Below are positions 1-6,317 of a stretch of DNA of 11,955 nucleotides, piece by piece. The position numbers and the translations under genes are program-made. The notes under the pieces are model-generated. The model was not told the DNA's origin. It was given only the letters and a program-made list of their open reading frames with translations, and made no database searches. This DNA is from Pleurotus djamor (lineage: Eukaryota; Basidiomycota; Agaricomycetes; Agaricales; Pleurotaceae), in assembly GCA_029747585.1 (NCBI GenBank), contig JAPEVF010001245.1:1-11955 (forward strand), written 5' to 3'. Position 1 is the stretch's first letter; each line of letters begins with the position of its first letter.

Positions 1-1098
1 GTGGTCTATACGACTTCTCCATCCAATACAAAGCGTACATCGACTTTGTAGCCGACGCTCCTCGCTTTGGGCAGCTCCAGACCAGAGAAGTAATTGACCA
101 GATCAACAACACGTACTATGCACCCGGTGGATGCAATGAACAAATGCAAGCTTGTGTCCGGGCTGGGACGACCCCAGCTTCCAATGACATCTGCCGTTTC
201 GCAGACTCGTTCTGTGTAAGCCACTTACCCCATCCCGTTTGGATGGCCTCTAGCTAACATCTTTCTCCGCTCCACCACAGAACTACACCATCTATCAACC
301 TGCCGTAGGCGATCGTTTCGAATATGATCTCCGCCAAAGGAAACCTGGATTCATCCCAACCGAATATTACCTGGACTTTCTCAACTCACCTGAAGTTCGC
401 GCGAAGCTTGAAATACCAGCGGATGTGAAGTACAATGAATGTTCCAACGAAATCGACTTGAACTTCCGTACGACTGGGGATGTTAGTCCCATAATCCACA
501 TTCTCTATCCGGATGGTTCAACTGAATGTTTGTTTCCCTGTACAGGAAGCAAGGTCCACTACACCACTACTAGCAGAACTCGCCAACACTGGCATGAACA
601 TTCTCATATGGGTACGCGATTCCTACCCGTCTACCGTCGTAGCTCATCTATAATGACAGGCTGGTGATGCCGACATCGCGTAAGGTCGTCAATCGTTCTT
701 TCTAATCTATCATCTCACGCTTCCCATCATCCAGCTGTAATTGGGTAGGTGGGCTAGAATGTATCCACGGCATGGATTGGTACGGTCAGGCAGCCTTCAA
801 CAAACTGACCCTGAGGGATCTCACCTTCGGCGGCGTCACGGTTGGCGCCTCCGAGTCATTTGACAACTTCACTTACGCGTGAGTCTATCCTAGTCCTCTC
901 TACGATGGCATTAAGCATTCTCAATCTTGCTTAGAATCATCTATGATGCTGGACACGAAGTTGTGAGTAGCTTCTTTCGCCTGTCCCTCTGGAAGGTCTT
1001 CTAAAGTGAGAGTTTGATTATAGCCCGCCTATCAACCAGCTGTCGCTTTCGAGGTGTTCAAGCAGATGATTGTAAATGGGACATTACAATCGGTTTAA
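1..1098 (+). CDS. Serine carboxypeptidase (peptidase S10, carboxypeptidase Y-like), 3' part
   Basis: This is the C-terminal 248 residues of an S10 serine carboxypeptidase, which removes C-terminal amino acids in the vacuole or outside the cell. The window opens in frame at GLYDFSIQYKAYIDF (first full codon at 3). Coding blocks are 3-215, 281-481, 546-611, 660-679, 735-878, 935-962 and 1024-1098, joined by six GT-AG introns of 48-65 nt. The Asp motif reads IWAGDADIACNW and lies on a 20-nt exon. The catalytic His lies in YDAGHEVPAYQP, matching the family's His signature. The nucleophile Ser and the signal peptide must lie left of the window. Several Cys (APGGCNEQ, CVRAG, DICRF, DSFCN) suggest disulfides, and NNT, NYT, NFT and NGT are possible N-glycosylation sites. 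The stop TAA is at 1096-1098, 114 bp from the convergent dehydrogenase. The family call is firm; vacuolar versus secreted cannot be decided. Confidence 0.93.
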
Positions 1099-1212
1099 CC
1101 CAATATCTCGTACTATGAGGAGATTTTCCATGTAACACGTCGCCGAATAAGTAAATGACCACTCTGATTCCTTCAATTTGGCAAGAGCAAGTTGAAAAGG
1201 GGCACTCCTAGG

Positions 1213-2799
1213 CTAGTCGGTGATTTGGACTTTGATCGCGCCTTGGGATGGATCTGCAGCGACATGGAAAGCTGAGACGGCGTCCTCGAGCTTGAACCGA
1301 TGTGTGACGAGAGGCTTCAAGTTGATCAAACCTCCCCCGACAAGGCGGATGGCTTTGGGGTACTACATGACGAAGGTGTCAGGCGAGGTGGTTCCAGGGG
1401 TAACAGGAGCTTACCTGGTTGGCGTAACGATACTGGAGGCTGACGTCGATTTCGTTGGCGCTTAGATGCATGAAAGGGAACTAATGTAGTTTGGTGGCTT
1501 GAGTTTAGGCCGTCTTAACAGAAGGGAAGGGTACTGACCACTTGTTCATTCTTCCCGACACCAATGATGAATACTTTCCCTCCAAACTGAAGCGACTGGG
1601 TCACACTTTGTCAATCACCAATTCATCACCTCAAAATTCGCACAACCAACTCACATAGGCAGCAGTATGAATACTACTCTCCACACCCGTACACTCCAAA
1701 GCCAACTTCAACGCCCCACCAGCAGCAGCTTTGATTTTATCGGCTTGTTCCTTAGGCGACAANCCCCCTTTCGATGAGGACAGTGTGTACACCCGGAACG
1801 AGGGATTTAGCAAAGTCCAGACGGGATTGGAAGAGATCTGTGATGACGATTGGCTCGGCACCGGCTGCGCGGGCTGAGAGGAGGGTGACTAGACCGATGG
1901 GGCCTGCGCCGCTGTGGGGTTTCACTTCGTTGAGTATGGCGGAAGGGGTAAAGAGGGTGGATGGAGACGTACCAGATTAGGACGGGGTCGCCTAGTCTGA
2001 GGTCTGCTCGTTCGATACCAGCTAAGGCTACAGCCAACGGTTCACAAAGAGCGCCTTCCTCGAAAGATACGTGATCGGGAAGACGATGTAACCATTGAGC
2101 GGGATGGAGGTGGTATCGGGTGAGTGTACCTAGATGCATGCGGATAAAATATAAATTAATGGGTCAAATCAGATGAACGGAATATTGGGTGGATGTAAGA
2201 ACGAACCGTGGAATGGAGGAGTGGAGAAGAAGACTACGTCAGGACAAGCATTGTACCTTCCGGTACGACAAGGGTCGCAAGATGGTTGTGAGCACGGAAC
2301 GCCTGCTTCGATGGCTACGCGGTCTCCAACTTTCCATTGCGTAACGCCTTCGCCGACTTCGATGACTTCACCAGCAGATTCATGACCTGAACCACACTTA
2401 TCATAACATTCGTTGGTTAATATATTAAACTGGGATCCATTGGAGGAAACCGAACGTACCTCATCTCTAACAACCATAGAATCCCCAATCCGCCCGTGTT
2501 TCCAGAAATGAACGTCACTCCTGGGTGCCCCATCATTGGTATCCCTCATTCTCAAATGCACGAAACCACAAACGAACTCACCCACAGATCCCCGTAGCCC
2601 GTACATGCAACAACACCTGTCCCACTCCGGGCTTCAACTTCGGTTTCTGCACCAAATGAATCTCATGGTTGGGATTGTAGAACGCCGCGATGTTCGCATC
2701 AGGCGCGGGTGTCTCGCCTTCACCGAGGACTCTAAAGTCGGGGTGATCAAGGATCTTGCGAGGATCGTATTGTTGGGTGAATGATTCTGATGACGACAT
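1213..2799 (-). CDS. Zinc-dependent polyol dehydrogenase (L-arabinitol 4-/sorbitol/xylitol dehydrogenase type)
   Basis: A complete medium-chain dehydrogenase of 384 residues that oxidises a polyol to a ketose with NAD+, in cytosolic pentose or sorbitol catabolism. Exons on the minus strand are 2799-2582, 2520-2460, 2396-2207, 2129-1973, 1911-1655, 1595-1539, 1480-1415 and 1362-1213. Catalytic-zinc ligands are visible as C72 (ATGICGSD), H98-E99 ([10 protein letters not shown]) and E186 ([11 protein letters not shown]). Four Cys at about 128, 133, 136 and 144 form the structural-zinc lobe. The Rossmann motif is CGAGPIGL (from 209) and VITDLFQSR puts D234 where NAD+-preferring members have Asp. 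[15 protein letters not shown] is typical of fungal pentitol dehydrogenases. The N at 1763 shifts the frame; leaving it out restores phase exactly. ATG 2799 was chosen because it is in frame with the family N-terminus. Substrate (arabinitol, xylitol or sorbitol) cannot be told from sequence alone. Confidence 0.93.
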
Positions 2800-3264
2800 C
2801 GATGACCGAGTCCTTCACGAAGAGAACAAGGGTTATAATAGTACGTATATCTAAGAGATGAAGGGGGGATAAGTATCAAGAAAGGATTTACCGCACTGGG
2901 TCGGAACATACCTTTTATCTTGCCCATTCTATCGCTTGGGAACGAGCCATACGTTCATAGCCAGGTCAAGATCAGAAGGCCCGCGATGAGGCCCAACGGC
3001 CCGGACGCGGATACGTCGACACGGGACGACTTCGCCTGTGCGTACGAATCTACGATTCTTGGTGGCTGGGCCGCGGGGTTCTTGGCAGTTCGCGGTGGCG
3101 ACCTCAAACCATAAGGGTGTGGAAAGCAACGAACGAATGTAGATGTAAATTCCAATAAATGCGAGGGATGGGTAGTGTACATGCAATGATGGGTGAAGGA
3201 AAGCAAGTGGATGCAAAACAACTTTCAAAAATGATAGCAACATTGGGGGTCAAATCACACCAGA
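2800..3264. other. Intergenic: dehydrogenase promoter/leader and a possible small reading frame
   Basis: This stretch lies between the 3' end of the unknown minus-strand gene and the dehydrogenase start. On the minus strand a well-formed 61-nt intron candidate runs 2911 to 2851 (AAAAG|GTATGT donor, CTCTTAG acceptor), which would sit in the dehydrogenase 5' leader. An ATG at 2927 precedes it. A CpG-rich patch, about 2960-3115, carries an open minus-strand frame ending at 2955 with a hydrophobic C-terminal tail; its status is unresolved. No RNA gene or repeat was seen. Confidence 0.45.
2851..2911 (-). other. Candidate 5'-leader intron of the polyol dehydrogenase gene
   Basis: Minus-strand sequence reads AAAAG|GTATGT at 2911 and CTCTTAG| at 2851, giving 61 nt, the same size as the coding introns here. 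It lies 52 nt upstream of the dehydrogenase ATG. If an ATG at 2927 is transcribed, splicing would put it out of frame and overlapping the main start. Only splice signals support this. Confidence 0.35.
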
Positions 3265-4299
3265 CTAAGGCAACTCAACACGCAACCCCTCTACGGCGTG
3301 CCATCGACCTTGTTTGCGCTGGCCATCTGGTCCGTACTCGTACTCTCTGCAAAAGACCCGTCCGACGATGGCGCCAATGTTCTCGTTCTTTGGACTGGAC
3401 TTTGGGTGAAGAGGGTAATTAGACGCTCGGATCGTAAGTGAGTTCGAGTGGTCGGTGACGGGTGATTTCGAGTAGTCAGCCGCAGGAGGTGGATGAATAG
3501 GAATGCAGATGGTTGCGTCCTCGTCCTCGTCTTCAAGGGGATAACCCTTCTTTGGATGGGTGAAACGTGGGGTATGAGTGGGTACATTCTGGATCTCAGG
3601 AAAGGTGGGGCTGCGCGGTGCATGATAGGAGGAAGGGAGGCTTGTGAGGTATCTGCGGCGAGTGTCTGTAAGACGGATAGTGTCATCGTGTGATGATGGA
3701 TGTGATGACTGGAGGTCGCGCTCGGAGAAAGTACTGGCCAGCGGAGTTGGCTCGACGACGCTGAAATCGCTGAGAGTAGGCGACGGAGACTCTTCGGAAG
3801 CAGTGTGACGCTGAACTTGGGTGGCTCGAGCGTATTCCGAGCGAGTGGGGACGGTAACCTTGATGGTTGGATTTGGGCACTGCGTGGTGTAATTGAAATA
3901 AGCTCAGAGTTGATTGCTACTATGACAGCATTAAGAAGCAAAGGAAATCAAGGCTCACCTGAGTCCTTCTTCTCAGCATCGAGCCAGTCCACTTTACACC
4001 GTCGAGATCACTGAACTCCGTCTTCACGCCGGCCAATGGACGTGCCAGGTGGTGGGACTATTGCGGCGGACGACGATTAGTTGAGCTGTGGGGAAGTGGC
4101 AGTACAGTCTCCTTACCTGGTCCATGAGCTGCTTGAGAGCCTCCGCCTCCTCAATCTTCTGCTCCTTCTCTATCTCAACCTGGCGCTGCTTCCGCACCAG
4201 CGACCGTGATGATTCCGAAACGACGAATGGGCGCGGGCGTCGAGTCGTCGACGATGCAGCCGTTTCCGCGTCGCTTGCCGTGCTGTGCGTCGTTTGCAT
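3265..4299 (-). CDS. Unrecognised 298-residue protein with N-terminal coiled coil
   Basis: I do not recognise this protein. Three exons, 4299-4117, 4057-3959 and 3879-3265, join in phase 0 through GT-AG introns of 59 and 79 nt and give 298 residues. The N-terminus is Ser/Thr/Ala-rich. Residues about 35-61 (VRKQRQVEIEKEQKIEEAEA and onward) are heptad-like, highly charged and probably helical or coiled-coil. The middle is Ser/Pro/Thr-rich and likely disordered (TASEESPSPTLSDFSVVEP), followed by an acidic run LEDEDEDAT near residue 205. The C-terminus (GAIVGRVFCREYEYGPDGQR) looks more ordered. There is no signal peptide or membrane segment. The start is the first ATG after a pyrimidine-rich leader. 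The exon model rests on splice signals and open phase only; the last exon is the least certain end. A nuclear, cytoskeletal or signalling adaptor role would be a guess. Confidence 0.72.
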
Positions 4300-4551
4300 G
4301 ATGATTTGTAGAACAATGGTGACGTCGATAAGGAAGAGAAGGTGGGGCTCAGCACACAGGTGCTTGTGATTGATGCAAGTTTATGAAGTTCGCAGAAAAG
4401 TTTGAAGATGCAAAGCAAGAAATCAAGAACGAAGACGGAAACTTTGAAAAGGGGAGAAAACAAGAATGTGGTAGGAGGTAAAGAAACGAGGGGCAGAAAT
4501 AAGTAGCAGAAGGAGAACAGAGAATAGGAGTCTCGTGTGGCCAGCCACCCC

Positions 4552-4562
4552 CACGTGACGTC
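4552..4562. promoter_or_regulatory. Overlapping E-box and CRE-like motif
   Basis: CACGTG (4552-4557) overlaps TGACGTC (4556-4562). CACGTG is the classical basic helix-loop-helix target, and TGACGTC is the bZIP (ATF/CREB) core. It lies 190 bp upstream of the plus-strand ATG and about 250 bp upstream of the minus-strand ATG, so it could serve either gene. Motif match only. Confidence 0.4.
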
Positions 4563-4563
4563 T

Positions 4564-4581
4564 CCCCCGCACTGTCGGGGG
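4564..4581. repeat. Perfect 6-bp inverted repeat CCCCCG-N6-CGGGGG
   Basis: Two 6-bp arms (4564-4569 and 4576-4581) flank CACTGT. The geometry contains CCG-N6-CGG, the kind of inverted triplet pair bound by fungal Zn2Cys6 dimers. It starts one base after the CRE-like motif, so three candidate sites lie within 30 bp. Confidence 0.5.
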
Positions 4582-4696
4582 GTTTCCTTTCCTGGCAGCG
4601 CTTCCCATGCTCCCTTCACAGCGTCGTGCACTAGAATCCCCTTCCATCACACACTATGACCTGCTAGAATCCAGTATACACGTCGACAAAAGCACG

Positions 4697-4703
4697 TATA
4701 AAA
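4697..4703 (+). promoter_or_regulatory. TATA box of the cysteine-doublet protein gene
   Basis: TATAAAA at 4697-4703 stands 41 nt before the ATG at 4744. Transcription would start close to the ATG, giving a very short leader. A strong TATA is common in regulated or highly expressed fungal genes for secreted proteins. Confidence 0.6.
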
Positions 4704-4743
4704 TGGCTTTCGATGGTGGCTCAAAGTCCCCATCTCACCAAAC

Positions 4744-5387
4744 ATGTCGATATCCAAAAGCCTGATCACCGTACTCATCTGCGCTGTAGCATCTGTGGCG
4801 GCCGGATGCCATATGCATCAGCATGCCAACGCCCAAGATCTGCGTACCCACGAGGCCGCCGAGGTTGATTCTAGGACAGATGGAGATCATCCTACCCAAG
4901 GGCTCTGCCCTAGCGACGCCGTTGCCTATATTTTACCCGTTCGTTCGAGATCTTGCTTGAAAAGGATCACTTGCTGATTGACCTCTAGGCTGATCCCGCC
5001 AGGCATCTGGGATGCTGCCAACCACCCATGAAAATGACTTGGCTTGATGAAGCAAACAAGATCGGACAGGCAAGTCTCAGGCTACAATCACTGTTCTTAC
5101 TTACAAGTTACAACCTTCTTACAACCCACGTACAGTGCTGTGACGATGGTCAATTCTGGTCCGGAAACAAAGAAACCGGTGTGGGTGGATGTTGCGACAG
5201 CGATAAACATTGGTCGCAAGACGATATATCCGGCCTGGGTAGGTGCTGTGCCCCCTACCACGATTTTGCCGGAGATGCAGCCACTGGGAACGGCGCTTGC
5301 TGTCCCAATGGGTATCGTTGGTCCAAGGGTCGTTGCCAACGCGCCCCTCCTGCACAATTTCGCGTCCAACCGAGCGTAGAGTTGTAG
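4744..5387 (+). CDS. Small secreted cysteine-doublet repeat protein
   Basis: A predicted 175-residue secreted protein of unknown function. Exons are 4744-4938, 4989-5069 and 5136-5387. Residues 1-20 (MSISKSLITVLICAVASVAA) form a signal peptide, followed by a His-rich patch GCHMHQHANAQ. From about residue 73, Cys-Cys doublets recur at spacings of 19, 18, 18 and 18 residues: CCQPPMKMTW, CCDDGQFW, CCDSDKHW, CCAPYHDF and CCPNGYRW, with an aromatic residue after each and Gly-rich ends (GVGG, GLGR, GNGA). A final Cys follows in SKGRCQ. Intron 1 is 50 nt (gttcgt). Intron 2 is 66 nt with a GC donor (CAG|GCAAGT); only with it removed does the repeat spacing hold. The many paired Cys suggest a disulfide-rich extracellular protein. 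I cannot name the family; an effector, wall-binding or metal-binding role is inference only. The short TATA promoter lies just upstream. Confidence 0.83.
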
Positions 5388-5414
5388 CAAGAGTCTGCCT
5401 GGGTAACCCTGTAA

Positions 5415-5420
5415 AATAAA
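5415..5420 (+). terminator. Polyadenylation signal AATAAA
   Basis: AATAAA lies 28 nt after the stop codon of the cysteine-doublet gene and 14 nt before the TA that bounds the inverted-repeat element. The cleavage site probably falls at or inside the element. Confidence 0.5.
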
Positions 5421-5433
5421 CAAGTTCTGTCAC

Positions 5434-5460
5434 TACTGTCGGTTGCATCGGCTTGCAAAC
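5434..5460 (+). repeat. Left terminal inverted repeat
   Basis: Pairs with 6067-6093. The first 15 bases (TA plus 13) are identical in inverted orientation. The inner 12 share TTGCAAAC and differ at three positions. Confidence 0.6.
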
Positions 5461-5636
5461 CCGACCTAGAGTTGCAAAATGATTTTTTCTTCGTCAACGG
5501 CCCAGATTCAGCTCTAATAATTGCTGAAGGTTATTAGGTTGCTTGCACTGAGTGTTCATTAAAAATGCTTCCAGGGAAATTGACTGGGGTGTCGAAGAAT
5601 AAGAAGTGTTTCGGTGTCGCAGAACGCACGGCTTCC

Positions 5637-5657
5637 GAGCTAAATGATTTTTAGCTC
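5637..5657. repeat. Perfect 8-bp hairpin inside the element
   Basis: GAGCTAAA (5637-5644) and TTTAGCTC (5650-5657) are perfect inverted arms around a 5-nt loop. Confidence 0.6.
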
Positions 5658-5953
5658 CCCACATACTTCATTATACGTCCTAAAGTTTAATCCACGAACT
5701 AACGAGCACATCTACTCTACCTCTGCCAGAGCGCGTATGTCCTAGGGTACCCCCGAGCTAGTTAAAAATCTAACAGTCCTCAGCGTGACAGAATGAGCCC
5801 CTGTAAGCAAAAGTCCGCTCTCCCAGACACCAATCAAAACAAACTCCGAAGGGAGGTCGACGTGACAAAAGTGTGACCATCTTTTGCTATATTTTTCTAA
5901 TTTTTTCTCCATCCCTTGCGCCGGCACCTCAATAGCTCATTCCCCCTGGTTCA

Positions 5954-6013
5954 TTCAGCCCGAACAAAGGTTACATGTCCGTAGGGAAGATGCTTAGGTA
6001 CCTTCGGGCTGAA
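5954..6013. repeat. 11-bp inverted repeat inside the element
   Basis: TTCAGCCCGAA (5954-5964) and TTCGGGCTGAA (6003-6013) are perfect inverted copies 38 nt apart, near the right end of the candidate transposon. Confidence 0.6.
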
Positions 6014-6066
6014 GCCGGCCTTGAAAATCAATACACAGCTCCCACAGCATTTGGGTCTTTGCAAAA

Positions 6067-6093
6067 GTTTGCAACTCTATGCAACCGACAGTA
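6067..6093 (-). repeat. Right terminal inverted repeat
   Basis: Reverse complement matches 5434-5460 at 24 of 27 positions. It ends at the second TA; flanking bases differ from those left of the first TA. Confidence 0.6.
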
Positions 6094-6317
6094 CCTTTGC
6101 CAGCAAAACTGGAATACGCTCGGAGAAAAACAAAAAGCTTGAGAGCAAAAACGTGAGCCCTGCTTACATAAGCTGCAATCGTGGCAGGGAATGAGTTCAA
6201 AGTTTCGCAGCGACGTTTTCGTGTTCGAACATTTTCCGCTTTTCCCTTTTCCCTTCGACTCCCATCCTTTCTTTCTCTCTTCCCTCCACGACATCTCCTC
6301 CCTAAGGCCTCGCAATC
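6094..6317 (+). promoter_or_regulatory. PMT4 proximal promoter and pyrimidine-rich leader
   Basis: This is the sequence left between the right inverted repeat and the PMT4 ATG. Positions about 6236-6305 are a CT-rich tract (cttttcccttttccc and similar), the usual fungal core-promoter or leader signal in place of a clear TATA. With the element upstream, the native proximal promoter is only about 220 bp. Confidence 0.5.

Larger units (their letters stand above)
4300..4743. promoter_or_regulatory. Divergent promoter region
   Basis: This 444-bp region separates the divergent unknown gene (-) and cysteine-doublet gene (+). Positions about 4381-4530 are strongly purine-rich on the plus strand, so pyrimidine-rich for the minus gene, as is usual in fungal leaders. 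At 4552-4562 sits CACGTGACGTC, an E-box fused to a CRE/ATF-like TGACGTC. An inverted repeat follows at 4564-4581 and a TATA box serves the plus gene at 4697. Open frames here are not coding by composition or homology. Confidence 0.6.
5434..6093. mobile_element. Candidate non-autonomous TA-bounded DNA transposon (MITE-like)
   Basis: The two ends are inverted copies of each other. 5434-5460 and the reverse complement of 6067-6093 agree at 24 of 27 positions, starting with TA then CTGTCGGTTGCAT without mismatch. Similarity stops outside the TA on both sides, as expected if TA is a 2-bp target duplication of Tc1/mariner type. The 660-bp unit holds only reading frames of about 60 residues or less inside it and no transposase motif, so it would be non-autonomous. 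Subterminal echoes occur: AGAGTTGCAAA at 5468-5478 repeats the right inner end. It fills most of the gap between the cysteine-doublet gene and PMT4. No second copy is in the window, so the call rests on end structure alone. Confidence 0.5.

Noticed and set aside
1220..1465. Plus-strand frame opposite the dehydrogenase 3' exons
   Set aside because: Antisense shadow; the minus strand matches the family through to its stop at 1213.
3291..3941. 216-codon minus-strand frame in the unknown gene region
   Set aside because: It overlaps the chosen third exon in another frame. The chosen frame joins two upstream exons in phase and has acidic and structured segments; the longer frame is Ser/Thr/Arg/Pro-rich shadow.
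4170..4631. 153-codon minus-strand frame across the divergent promoter
   Set aside because: Most of it is the translated pyrimidine-rich leader, giving runs of Leu, Phe and Ser. Its end overlaps the first exon of the unknown gene in the wrong frame.
5028..5387. Unspliced 119-codon frame as the cysteine-doublet gene
   Set aside because: It lacks a signal peptide and reads through the GC-AG intron, breaking the 18-residue spacing. The spliced model from 4744 explains both.
5434..5478. Reading the left end as having a 19-nt insertion relative to the right end
   Set aside because: An ungapped alignment of 27 bases with three mismatches explains the match more simply; the extra AGAGTTGCAAA is a separate subterminal echo.
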